From: Miscanthus floridulus
Lineage: Eukaryota; Streptophyta; Magnoliopsida; Poales; Poaceae
Direction of reading: 5' to 3'
Assembly: GCF_019320115.1 (NCBI RefSeq)
Contig: NC_089583.1
Location: 81,733,928 to 81,797,927, forward strand
DNA: 64,000 nucleotides
Positions 12,625 to 23,164 of this stretch are shown here, in pieces. The notes beneath the pieces were generated by a model. The model was not told the DNA's origin. It saw nothing but the letters and a program-made list of their open reading frames with translations, and searched no databases. The position numbers and the translations under genes were made by a program. Within the stretch, counting starts at the first letter, position 1, and the number at the start of each line of letters is the position of its first letter.

Positions 12625-12927
12625 TTGACGAAGACTGAGGAAATATTGCAAAATGAACCGGTGATGGCTGGTATGTTCACCATTGATTCCCATCCAGCTT
12701 ATGTGTTGTTTGATTATGGTGCATCACATTCATTCATGAGTATGGGATTTGCACACCGGCATAATATACCTCTTATGGCTATACCTTTTGCCTATAGAAT
12801 CAGAACTCCGGGTGCGCAGTTGTGCGTTAATACTCATACGAACATAGTGGGCTTAGTGTTAGCCACTCACACTTATCGTCTCTAGTTCATGGTGCTACCT
12901 GGACAAGGCATTGATGCAATTTAAGGA
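12625..12927 (+). pseudogene. Aspartic protease domain of Tekay pol (broken)
   Basis: The active-site region reads VLFDYGASHSFMS, where the family has D-(S/C)-G-A-S. The catalytic Asp is present but the next residue is Tyr. The flanking IDSHPAYV and GFAHRHNIPL segments match the chromovirus protease. An in-frame TAG follows LATHTYRL. This domain would cut the gag-pol polyprotein. Confidence 0.75.
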
Positions 12928-13870
12928 ATGAACTGGTTGTGGGTATATGGGGTAGTCTTGGATCAGAAGCAGAGAGTTGTTGAGTTATGGCTTCCTTCTT
13001 CTGAGGATAGGATGTCTCTTCTTATGCCCTCAGATCCAGCCTTACCTATTGTTGCTCATGCTGAAGCTTCTCCTGATCTTGCCTCTATTCCTGTGGTTTG
13101 TGAGTTTTTGGATGTCTTTCTTGAAGATCTACCTGGGTTGCCACTGGATAGAGATGTGGAGTTCTCCATTGAGTTAGAGCCTAACATTGCTCCTATCTCC
13201 CGATGCCTGTACTGCATGGCCCCGAAGGAATTGGCTAAAATAAAGAAACAGTTAGAAGAGTTGTTGGAAAAGGGATTCATCCGTCCTAGCTCTTCACCAT
13301 GGGGTTGTCCATCCATTTTTGTGAAGAAGAAGGATGACACTCTGTGGATGTGTGTGGATTACCGCCCTCTCAATGAGATAACCATTAAGAACAAGTATCC
13401 TTTACCTCGTATTGATACTTTGTTCGATAAACTAGCTGGTGCCAAGGTGTTTTCCAAGATTGACCTCCGTTTAGGCTATCATCAAATCAAGATTAGACCA
13501 CAAGATATACCAAAGACAGCCTTTTTACTAGGTATGGGTTGTATGAATACCTAGTTATGTCTTTTGGTCTCACCAATGCTCCTGCATTCTTTATGTATCT
13601 CATGAATTTAGTATTTATGCTGTAGTTGGACAAGTTTGTGGTGGTATTCATTGATGATATCTTGATATATTCCTGAGAACAAGGAAGAGCATGCCCAACA
13701 TCTTTGGATAGTATTGACTTGATTAAGAGAACACAAGCTGTATGCCAAACTCAGCAAGTGTGAGTTTTGGTTAGATTGAGTATAGTTTTTGGGACATATT
13801 CTGACCCCTGATGGCATCTCTGTAGATCCAAGCAAGGTGCAAGATGTGCTAAATTAGAAGTCTCCCAAGT
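12928..13870 (+). pseudogene. Reverse transcriptase of Tekay pol (broken)
   Basis: 12928-13554 is open and covers the linker and the first RT blocks: [20 protein letters not shown], then [39 protein letters not shown] and [12 protein letters not shown] frameshift near 13530 moves the next blocks ([15 protein letters not shown]) to another frame. The catalytic motif reads FIDD (VVFIDDILIYS, about 13645-13677), the usual variant of YVDD in this clade. Further stops follow. The domain copies element RNA into DNA; this copy cannot be made whole. Confidence 0.88.
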
Positions 13871-13989
13871 CAGTGCATCAGATTCATCAGTTCCTTGGTC
13901 TTGCTGGATATTATCGGCGTTTCATTCCTGACTTCTCTAAGATAGCTCGGCCGATGACCAAGCTGCTCTAGAAAGATGCCTAGTTTGTT

Positions 13990-14432
13990 TGGAGCCCAGC
14001 TTGTGAATAAGCCTTCCAAGCTTTGAAGAAATTTCTTACCACTGCTCCTATCCTGGCCCAACTAGATATTGATAGACCATTTGATGTATATTGTGATGCC
14101 TCAAAGATAGGGTTGGGATGTGTGCTTATGCAGGATGGGTGGGTGATAGCTTATGCTTCACGCCAGCTGAAAAAACACGAGGTGAATTATCCCACCCATG
14201 ATTTAGAGCTGGCTGCCGTGGTGCATGCTCTAAAAATTTGGAGGCATTATTTGTTGGGGAACAAAGTACACATTTTTACGGATCACAAGAGCCTCTATTT
14301 TCACTCAGTCTGAGTTGAATATGAGACAAGGGAGATGGTTGGAATTAGTCAAGGATTATAACTTAGAGATACGTTACCACCCTAGAAAAGCTAATGTGGT
14401 AGCTGATGCTTTGAGCCAAAAGTCTTATTAGG
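13990..14432 (+). pseudogene. RNase H of Tekay pol (broken)
   Basis: Reads [20 protein letters not shown], then [37 protein letters not shown] and FTDHKSL, the standard Ty3/gypsy RNase H order (Asp of CDAS, Glu of DLEL, Asp of TDHK). A frame change at about 14310 separates the last block, which reads ...ADALSQKS. It degrades RNA in RNA-DNA hybrids. Confidence 0.85.
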
Positions 14433-14446
14433 CTAAAGAAACACCT

Positions 14447-15500
14447 TTGTCTCTCAACCATGCTCAGGTGCTAGCTCACATTGCCTTAGTCTCAGATTTA
14501 CTTGAGCAGCTTATTATGGAGCAAAGGCAAGATACTTCAGAAATTCCTCACATCAAGAAACTAATTGCCAAAGGGCGTAGTCCTCAGTTTAGTATTGATG
14601 AGCAAGGGGTAGTAAAGTACAAGAACAGATTGGTGGTTGCTTCAAATGAGGAGCTTAGAAGGAAGATTTTGAATGAAGCTCATCATTCCAAGTTATCTAT
14701 TCAACTTGGCAGTAACAAGATGTACCATGATTTGCGTCACTTGTATTGGTAGTCCAATATGAAGTAGGATATCACCAAGTATGTCGTGGAGTGCGACACT
14801 TGTGGGAGAGTTAAGGCAGACCACATGCGTACCCCGGGATATTTGTAGCCCTTGCCCATTCCTGTTTGGAAATGGGAAGATATTTCCATAGATTTCATTG
14901 TAGGTTTACCCCGCACATCCAAGGGCTATAACTCTATTTGGGTCATTATGGATTGCCTTACCAAGTTAGCTCATTTTCTCCCAGTGGATTCTAGATATCC
15001 AGCTAGAAGGTATGCCAAGCTGTATTTTGATCGGATTGTGACCCTGCATGGAGTTCCTCTCACTATCGTCTCTGATATAGGGTCTGTCTTTGTCTCCCAT
15101 TTTTGGGAGCAGCTCCAGGAGTGTCTTGGTACTAGCCTCCTCCACAGTTCAGCCTATCATCTATAGACTGATGGCCAAACAGAAAGGGTCAACAAGGTAC
15201 TTGAAGATATGTTGAGAGCTTGTGCCATTTTTTTCCTGAGAAATGGGATGAATGCTTGAACTTAGCTAAGTTTTCTTACAATAATAGCTATCAAGAAAGC
15301 ATTCATATGGCACCCTTTGAAGCTCTATATGGGAAGAAATATAGGACACCACTTAACTAGGTTGAAGTGGGAGACCATGGATATTTTGGGCCTAATTTCA
15401 TCAAAGAAGCTCGAGAGAAAGTCAGTATTATTCAGAGTCATTTGAAGGCAGCTTAGAGCCAACAAAAAGCTTATGCGGACAAGCGAAGAAGACCTTTGTA
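14447..15500 (+). pseudogene. Integrase of Tekay pol (broken)
   Basis: An HHCC zinc finger is visible (EAHHSKLSIQLGSNKMY and then CDTCGRVKA, about 14675-14815), split by a TAG where Trp or Gln is usual. The core has Asp in SIDFIVGLPRT (about 14885), Asp in VSDIGSVFVSHFW (about 15070) and Glu in TDGQTERVNKVLEDML (about 15180). Stops occur at 15164 and later. It joins element DNA to the chromosome. Confidence 0.85.
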
Positions 15501-15519
15501 GTTTGTAGTTGGGGATTAT

Positions 15520-15950
15520 GTGTACCTCAAGGTGTCTCCTATGAGAGGGGTGCGTCGGTTTAGTGTTCAGGGCAAGTTAGCCCCTCGATATGTGGGTCCT
15601 TACAAGGTTGTGAGGCAGTGTGGCCCTATTGCTTATCGTCTCCAACTTCCAGATATTTTATCGGTGGTGCATGATGTGTTCCACGTATCTCAGTTGAAGA
15701 AGTGTTTATGGGTCCCTGATGAAGCTGTGGAAATTAAAGGACTTCCCCTCTAGCCTGACTTGATGTATATTGAACATCCTGTCAAGATCTTAGATGAGAA
15801 AGAAAGAGTGACTCGGAACAATGCAGTAAAGTTCTACAAATTTTAGTGGCAAAACCACTCGGAGGATGAAGCAACGTGGGAGCAAGAAAGTTACATCTTG
15901 AAGCATTATCTCCACCTTCTTTCTGGTCACAGAGGTAGTCGCTTGCATTG
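15520..15950 (+). pseudogene. Integrase C-terminus with chromodomain (broken)
   Basis: 15520-15753 reads RRFSVQGKLAPRYVGPYKVV and VHDVFHVSQLKKCLWVPDE, the family's GPY/F-type tail. After TAG at 15751 comes a chromodomain: HPVKILDEKERVTRNNAVKFYKF, then WQNHSEDEATWEQESYI (about 15775-15900). Its presence defines chromoviruses; in related elements it guides insertion to marked chromatin. An in-frame TAG precedes the WQNH segment. Confidence 0.82.
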
Positions 15951-16007
15951 AAATGTATTTCTTATCTTTTTCCCACACTAGGCACATGAAATCTTGGGAC
16001 GAGATTT

Positions 16008-16026
16008 TGTTTTAGGGGGGTAGATT
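16008..16026 (+). other. Polypurine tract region of Tekay element
   Basis: gttttaggggggtagatt immediately precedes the TGTAAC start of the 3' LTR. It is the expected plus-strand priming site. Confidence 0.7.
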
Positions 16027-17898
16027 TGTAACACCCTCGGTGTTACACTATAAAACCTTTTGCTAAAACATGTCATGAGCATCATGGTTATGAGTCAATA
16101 TATGTAATATAGTGTGTGAATCAATGTACATAACTTAAAATGACCAACGGAAATGCCTAACGAAAGGATCGTTCGTGACGTATAAAATTATCAAGTATGG
16201 ATGTTCGCAAATTTTTATTGAACGAAAACACTATAGAACGTATATACAGAACTTTAATAAAGTTAGAAGTACAAACTTTGTAGAATGCAATGAAATACCT
16301 ACGGTCAAGAAATGAATTCACTAGCTAGCATACCGAATAGCTTGCTAATCGAATTTGACGCGAATCCGATTGAGACTTAGTCGATTTCGTAAGTTTGAAA
16401 AGTGGTTTGACAAAGCTAGGTTTGGCAATTTTTGTAGAAGAATTGGGTTAAGTAGTGGGGTGGTTTCATGGCTTATTTTAGTAGCTTAATATGCCCTCTT
16501 AAGAATTGTATAGGTGGCTTGGCGATTAGATCAACGTTTTAGGGTTTTTTATCGCTTTAAAAATCGTGCGCATAACGTTCCTGGTCGGTTTTATCGCATG
16601 GACGCGGTCACTGTGCTCCTGTGCCGTCGTTGGCGCACCGGCCGCATGCATGTGCGTGTTTGGCCACGCCCAGCTGGTCATGGTGGTCGGCTGCCTGGGC
16701 GTGTATCTGTTACTCCACATTGTTGTGAGGTGCGCTACCGCTAGCATCGCTCCATTGCTGGCTCTGCTCTACCATGTGTCATCACTATTCCACTCAGGTG
16801 CAGTGGCATCGCCGCTACCGCGCCAGGCATGTGTTGCACGAGCAGAGGACACACTCTCCCACGTCGCGCACCACCGCGCTCGGTGGGCCCGATGCCCTGG
16901 TCACCTACCCTCGCCAGGTCACTGTCGCTGCCTTGCGTTGCATCCACCTGAGCCACTGCGCCACCGACGTCTCATCACCATGCTATGCCGCGCTGTCACT
17001 GCCATGCCACAGCGTTGCGTCGCATCCACCTACGTCTCTACGTCGTTGTCGGCAAATTCGTGCACGTGGCCTTGCCGAGGCCACCTGCTTGTCGTTCGCC
17101 ATTAATGGCGCCACAACCGTGCTGTTGCGCTGCCACCGCCCGCACGCTGGTATGCCCCCCCCCCTCTCCTACATGCGTTGGCTCGTAGTGCTTGCGCATG
17201 TGTGTCAGCCACGTCCCGCTAGAGCTTGGACAAGCAGCCGACCCCATTCCTTTCTTTTCCCTCCCTACTCTGTTGTTGGTCCAGCTAGGCCATGCCACCA
17301 ATTCAGCATGGATAGGTTGTGTCCAGTCAATTCAGTGAAATCCTAGATCCATCTTCTAGCCTGCTAGCCAACCAACCCCACACCATGTCTCATCATGCCT
17401 TGGCAAGCTCCAATTAGGAGCCGGCATCCGCCGTCGCGCCATTAAAGGCTTAGACGCCGCTGTCGTGGGCATTACCCGCCTGGTCCTCCCAAGCCCAATT
17501 GGTTGCACCCCCAGCCTTGCCTCACAGTCCTTCACCCCATGCGCACCCTAATTGGCACTACTACTGCCTACCCAGCGTCGTAGACATGGTCATGCCACCG
17601 TGGCCGTCGCTGTGCTTGCCATGTGCGCATGGCCAGACGCACCCGGTCTGTCCCTGGTCAAGCCACCACGTTGGGTAGGTTCTGGGTGAGTTGCTGATGC
17701 CCATCCTCTAGTCCTTTCATCTCGGTTGTGCCTGGGCTCACGAGAACATGGCCACCGCCACCGTAGGGGGTTCACCGCCATGGAGGAAGCTCTGGACCGC
17801 ATCTCCGTTCACCGCTTCACCGCCCACCGCTTCGTGTTTACATCTAGGTGAGAATCGGCTCGCTATCGGGGGTGGGGAGGGGCTAGGTTGGCTGATAT
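16027..17898 (+). repeat. 3' LTR of Tekay element, truncated
   Basis: Starts TGTAACACCCTCGG and follows the 5' LTR through gtgagaatcggctcgctatc and ggggaggggctaggttggc. It then departs from it: the 5' LTR continues cggtgtgaccgccc (8563 on), while here the sequence is tgatattttgttcgg. More than half of the LTR is missing. Open frames inside (16566-17346) are not genes. Confidence 0.85.
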
Positions 17899-18199
17899 TT
17901 TGTTCGGATATCTTCTTTTTAATTTTTGCCTACAATCTCTATAAAGACCAGTAATTGAATAGTTGCCACCGTCGAAGGATTGAATTTCGTAGCAGAGTCA
18001 CCATGAGTGTCATCAGAAACAAATCATTAACAAACCATGAGTGTCATTTTCTCAGGTGTCCCTTGCACTAGAGCCCCTACAAGAACACTTCGAACACTAG
18101 GCTATGACATTACTCTCATATTCTCATTACAATGAGTCAAAAAAATCAGCACTAACATGGGATACAGTGTAAAACCAATTTTGTTGTTAAGGGTTAGTA

Positions 18200-19400
18200 A
18201 CAATGATTTGTTTTTATTTTTTTCTTAGCAAGAGCAAACAATGTTTGTGTAGCAAATGCAATGTTTGTTTTCAGGTTTGTCTCGAAATCTTTTGGCCATG
18301 TAGATTTCTTTTCCAATGAGCTTTTGTCAGAACAGCAAATTTTGTTGGATCAGTATGTCAGTTGTGTCCTGCTTGTCGCTATTCAGTGTAGAGTTTCTAT
18401 TAACAGTGAGTTTTTTTTAAATGGATTAGCAAATATACTACAGGATTCTAATGCACAGATCCTTGTTTTCCTCTGGTAGGTAGGACATTTCAACTACATT
18501 CACTTGTCTACAAAGTATGGTCTTACACGTAAATTCAGTTGTATGTCAGTATCTTTCAATTTATAAAGTGTTTGAGCTGTTGGTTGAAAATTCTTTGGCA
18601 TCAAAGCCAAATGTTTGGTTGACAAGATTTGATTTGCTCAGATAGATTAGTTAGCGTGTCGAGACATTGCTGGAATCTTTTTTAGATTATTATTGCTGGA
18701 ACGGATGAATCAATTTTTGTCACCATCACTATTTATGTGTAAATGTTGTTTTTTAACTTTAGGCAGCGAAGGGACTGTCATTTCAACAACCTCTTAGCTT
18801 GGATTGTTCTGAAGATTAAAGAGGATGTAAGGCACTCAATTCTATACCATCTCTTTGATTGCCTCCCTAAATCCAAGTTGGTTTTAACTAATTCGGAAGC
18901 TATGAATACTGCATATTGTTTTGCCATATTTCATCTAAAAAACAAAATAATTAAAACTAACAACCAGAGAATTTCTAGTTAATTTTTTAGAGATGTTTTG
19001 GTTATAGAATGAGCAAATCCAAAAAGGTGGAATCAGGCTATCAGAGACTATCTGTTAACTAAGATGGTTTTTTTCCTTAGGTTGCCCAGAATTGTTGCAA
19101 TTTTACAGGATGAATCAATGGTTGCCATTCATACAGTGATGCTTGATGCTTAGCACAACCAGCTGCCAAAGCAACAATGAAAAAAAAATAATCGAATGTA
19201 GAATAAGTTCTTGTGCTCAATAAATTTTGCTGCTTGCTGGTAGATCAGTAATGGCCACATGTGAATATGCTAGGATGGATGCTTGGTTTGGATGGCACGA
19301 TGATGACTTTGCCGACATTTGCGATATTCTTGACAGTAGTTCTCCAATACTGCTTAAACTACTAATGTCCTAAAGTCAACCATCGAAATATATTGGCATT
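18200..19400 (+). other. Unidentified gene-like fragments in the Helitron
   Basis: Exon-like pieces bounded by AG and GT can be seen, for example after ttttcag at 18271 (FVSKSFGHVDFFSNELLSEQ...) and at 18763 (QRRDCHFNNLLAWIVLKIKE...), and a short piece at 19083-19155. No family was recognised and stops separate them. They may be captured host exons, like the kinase pieces downstream. Confidence 0.25.
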
Positions 19401-19608
19401 GACTCTTAAAGGTAAGTTGTGGTTCAAGTTCAGTTTTCTCCACTAATATATATCTGAAGCAACCATGCTTGGTAAATATTTTTCGGTTTTCCTCTTATCT
19501 GAATATGAACTAAACATAGCGTTTATTATACAGCTGTCTTACGGTTTGCCTTTTTATTTACATATTATATTATAATAATAATATTGCTCTGTTTCTTCTA
19601 ATGCCCAG

Positions 19609-20301
19609 TTCTTTGTAGAATCTAATTACTTTGATCTTTGGCATCCTGAAGATAGGGAGCTGCTTGTTGATCCTAAGTTGATGTTCATTGGGAACAAACT
19701 AGGAAGGTCCACAAGGGGAAGTAACGATACTTTTGAGGCATGCATACTCGCACCTAATTTTTCACAAGTATGTGGCTACCTTATTGGACTGAATTTCAAG
19801 TATCTGCATTAGTTGTTGTTTTAGTTTATTTTCATTTGTCTTTTAGTATGTTTAAGTCATATTCAATAGTCCTGTATTCCTTGTATCTCTGAATAGGTAT
19901 GGTGATCAAATTGTAGCGATAGGTTCTTAACCGTGGAAAAACTCTTGAAGAAAAAGCAACACTTGAAGCCTGTTTCAGTCGAGAAGTAAATATAATGTGT
20001 AAAATGAAACATGAGAATCTTATCAAGGTACTTCCTGGTCTGAATGACATGTTTGTGTGGCTACATAGATTGTCATTTTTTGGGACCTTCTCACAACTGT
20101 TTATGCACTCATGCAGTTCATTGGAGTTGGGAAGAGACCATTGATGGTGATTGTTATTGAGCTACTATCAGGAATGTCACTAAAAACTTATCTGAACAGC
20201 ATTTGGCCTAGCCAACTAGATACACACATCACACACTGCAATTAACTGTGCAATGGAATGTTTACATGCCAATGGCATAATATATAGAAACTTGAAACCT
20301 G
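19609..20301 (+). pseudogene. Raf-like Ser/Thr protein kinase fragment (three broken exons)
   Basis: Three exons with normal AG/GT borders: 19609 to about 19738, 19897-20027 and 20117-20301. They match the N-lobe and catalytic loop of plant Raf-like (HT1/STYK-type) kinases: YFDLWHPEDRELLVDPK, then REVN-IMCKMKHENLIK, then PLMVIVIELLSGMSLKTYL. The ATP loop is scrambled (GNKLGRSTRG). Two bases are lost at VAI, removing the catalytic Lys and shifting frame, and the HRDLKP motif reads YRNLKP after another shift. The piece ends at a donor site after that motif, so the C-lobe is absent. It is a dead fragment, probably carried by the Helitron. Confidence 0.75.
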
Positions 20302-20786
20302 GTAAGGATGCTCTTCTGGCATTGTACACTATGAACCTGTGATCCTTTAGCACGGATAAGTTTTTTTTTATGTTGGCAAAATAGAAGTTACATTGCATAG
20401 CATGCTGATATTTTGTTCCCATTTTCTTCAGTATTATTGAATCCTTTTGATAGTTGGATTTGTTCCCAGTTTCAAATGCGTATTGACAGTTGAGTGGTGG
20501 AGAAAAAATAGACTCCACAAGTCGGCATATGCACACTCATGAAACTAGTAGTACGTTGTGGCAAGGGACGGTGAAATCTGATAGCTAGAGGGTACATGGT
20601 GGCTGGCATCTTTTTAATCTTTCAATAAACTACAGATTAATTTTGTCAAAAAGAAATTTAGAGGTTAGAATATATATTTTTTGGAATTGTAAATAGTAGG
20701 GATGCAATATAATCTGTTGTGCGATGTGTATGTTTTTAGTACAAAAGTTTTATTGTCTCGTATCAATGCACGAGCACGCTACCTAG

Positions 20787-21045
20787 TAACAAGTAAATGT
20801 TGTGGTTAAGAGGTGCCATTGTTACCTCAGTTGAGAGGCGTACGTACGTGTTGCTGCGAAGGACATTCTCAAACATGCACACGTGATGAGTAACTGATGT
20901 ACATAGTATATTCAAATCCTACGTTGCAAAGGTTAGACAATCATATATTTGTATAACTGGTTAGCGTCATATAGTATATGATCAAATGTTGTGTTACGAA
21001 GACCAGATTTTAAAGGTATGGTTAGATTACTTACTTGTACTTATA
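20787..21045. other. Short spacer, no feature seen
   Basis: AT-rich DNA between the Helitron end and the leader of the next retrotransposon. No coding or structural feature is supported. Confidence 0.4.
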
Positions 21046-22516
21046 TCTACCGAAGGGCCAAGTGAGCCTTCGTGAAGGTGAGAGCCTCCGCCGTCTATAG
21101 ATGGGCCGGGACTCATTCGTCAGGTTTGTGAAGAGACTCGCTTCGCAACAATGGTCTTCGCATGTCGCTCCAACTATGCTGGGGGCCGGGGGCGTCGCGC
21201 GCACTGTGCTTTTTGCCGATAGCTACGGGGGACCTGCGCTCATCAACCTTTAAATATCCTGAACATAGTCTGGCCCGCGGTGATGCAGGGGCTGCAGCTT
21301 TGCTGGGCTTCGTGGGCCAAGAGATAAATCCGTAGAAAATTCCCTAAGGCTCAGCGTAGAAAATTCTGAAGGCTCGGAAAAATTCCCCAAGTGAAGATAA
21401 CGTAATATATTTAGATATAGCCTTCTCAGTTTTATATGTAACGATGGGGTCTCTCAAGTATGGCATGGCTTCGTGCCTCTCTTAGCACGAGAAGGTTGGC
21501 CATGTTTGCGACGAAAGCCTGCATGGTGTACTTGCACGATGCGAGGTGCATATAACATGTAGTGCAAGGCGTAATATAATAAAATAACGGCCAAAAGGTT
21601 TGACTGAGATTGAAACATTGGGCGAGCAATCAGGTTACTTATCTGAAGGGCGTGCTGCGGCCCAAGAAGCCCCTCCATCTGAAGAAGACCTTCGGAGGCA
21701 CTTTCAGCGGGAGTAGCCTCAAGGCCTTCGGCGGTCGGACACCTTCGGTGGGAGCCTCGGCTTTTGGAGAAGCCGGAGACTTCGACCTTCGGAGGCTGGG
21801 ACCTCTGCTAGCAGGCTGGTACGTGGTCGATCGGTTGGCCGGACCTTCGCGGGCTTCATGAACCTGGTGGCTGGATGGACCGACGATTAGGCGGAGGGCG
21901 TCGCTCGGGTGGACTGCGTCGGGTTGCGCCGGGGTTCTGGGCTTCCGGCGAAGTCCCCGCGGACGGCGTCGAAGTCACGCTTGGAGCCTTGATTGTTTTG
22001 TATTGGAAAATCTGGCCGCCACATCATGGTAGCGGCTTCGGGAGTTGGCCTTCAGTCCTTTACATATCCTGCGCTTGTTAATACAAACCTGCGTATGACA
22101 AATACAAAGCCTTGCAAGTTCTCCTGGTTAGTATGCAAAGACGCAATCACGAAGGTCCCCGCTACGTTGCTTACATGCTGCACCTGGTTTGTTTTTTATG
22201 TGGCCGAAGGCTTAGCAACTTTGTTTTTTTTAAGAGTTGGTATGGCCGAAGGCTTGGTTGAATTTTGGTAGAAAAAGTTTTTTTTTATTTTTTGCAAAAA
22301 GGTTGATACAGACAAAAGCTTGGTTAACCTTCGGTAATTTTTAGCTGTTGAGGTTTTACTAGAGTTGTCATCTCTGTCAACTAGCCATGAAGATTTAAGG
22401 AAATCTTACCTTCTCTGGAGATTTTTACCTTCTCTTGGGGCTCACACAGATTTCAGACCTTCCCTTCGACAATGAAGGATGTTGAAGCCTCCTCTCGAAA
22501 AATTTACTCATGCCGA
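21046..22516 (-). mobile_element. Internal leader of a minus-strand gypsy element (fragment)
   Basis: GC-rich non-coding DNA, rich in ccttcgg/cgaagg words, lying downstream (in element sense) of the primer site at 22517-22531. No gag or pol was found on either strand, so only the leader remains. The left limit is approximate. Confidence 0.45.
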
Positions 22517-22532
22517 GCATGGTGGGCACCAA
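22517..22532 (-). other. Primer binding site of minus-strand gypsy element
   Basis: On the minus strand the LTR end ...CCCAACA is followed by TTGGTGCCCACCATG, close to the TGGTGCCCACCGTGG primer site common in grass gypsy elements. Confidence 0.65.
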
Positions 22533-22569
22533 TGTTGGGACAAGCGTCCGTTGAGAATAGAAGGCTCCT

Positions 22570-22905
22570 TGGTGAATGCTAGCCGGAGAAGGTCCCTCGG
22601 TGAAGGTCAGCCGGAGAAGCTCTCTCAACGAAGGCTGGCAGGAGAAGGTCTCCCAACGAAGGTCCTAGACGAAGGTCCCAAAGAAGACCAGCGGGGGAAG
22701 GTCTCCTAGAGAAGGCCGACGGGAGAAGGTCTCCCGACGAAGGTTCTGGACAAAGGCCCGACCGGAGAAGGTCTCCCGATGGTCCTGGACAAAGGTTTCG
22801 GACGAAGACCAATGGGATAAGGTCTCCCGACGAAGGTCCTGGATGAAGGTCCCGGACAAAGGCCGACGGGAGAAGGTCTCTCGACGAAGGTCCGCCGACG
22901 AAGGC
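22570..22905 (-). repeat. Purine-rich short tandem repeats in LTR
   Basis: Imperfect units built on ggagaaggtctcccgacgaa and ggtcctggacgaaggtc, about 20-45 bp long and repeated roughly ten times. They lie downstream of the LTR TATA box, so they would be transcribed. Confidence 0.7.
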
Positions 22906-22996
22906 TCCAACACGCGAGGGGGGAGAGTGAGGCGGTAGCTAGGGTTTGTGAAAAAATAGTGGAAGAGAGAGCCCCTCTTGCCCTCATAATCTTGTC

Positions 22997-23007
22997 ATTA
23001 TATAGGC
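22997..23007 (-). promoter_or_regulatory. TATA box in minus-strand LTR
   Basis: cctatataatg on the minus strand, about 60 bp before the caaaccctag leader. Good match to a plant TATA box. Confidence 0.55.
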
Positions 23008-23164
23008 AAGTGGAAATTTACAAGCGACCCCTCCATGGGGGTGGGTTTTACTGTCACTCTAATGGCGCTAGTTGGGCCTCTTTTAGGGGACTTGGCCTAT
23101 ATGAATATGGCATGTCCCAACATATCCATGTCATCCCTTATTAATTACAAAAAAAATATCCATG

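Larger units (their letters stand above)
6824..17898 (+). mobile_element. Tekay/Del-type chromovirus (Ty3/gypsy), 3' truncated
   Basis: Order: 5' LTR, tRNA-iMet-type primer site, gag with zinc knuckle, protease, reverse transcriptase, RNase H, integrase, chromodomain, polypurine tract, partial 3' LTR. This is the canonical layout of plant chromoviruses. The gag and chromodomain patterns and LTRs above 4 kb point to the Tekay/Del clade. Many stops and frameshifts make it inactive. In the first 200 bp the two LTRs match at roughly nine in ten positions by eye, so the insertion is old. The 3' LTR ends after about 1.87 kb. Confidence 0.9.
17936..20786 (+). mobile_element. Probable Helitron carrying kinase gene fragment
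   Basis: The right end reads ctcgtatcaatgcacgag (a short hairpin, stem CTCGT/ACGAG), then cacgctacCTAG followed by T at 20787, as at plant Helitron 3' ends. A plausible left end is TCTCTATAAAGACC at 17936, preceded by A, giving the A|T insertion site these elements use. No RepHel protein is present, so it would be non-autonomous. The left end is less certain than the right. The interior holds spliced gene fragments in the same orientation. Confidence 0.45.
22533..23122 (-). repeat. 5' LTR of minus-strand gypsy element (590 bp)
   Basis: Bounded by TGTTGGGAC (22533) and GTCCCAACA (23122), which are perfect inverted ends. On the minus strand it has a TATA box (cctatataatg, 22997-23007), then caaaccctag and a repeat-rich transcribed part. 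The partner LTR is not in the window. Confidence 0.75.

Noticed and set aside
16566..17346. Open frames of 179 and 190 aa
   Set aside because: Same GC-rich section of the 3' Tekay LTR; frames are not conserved between the LTR copies.
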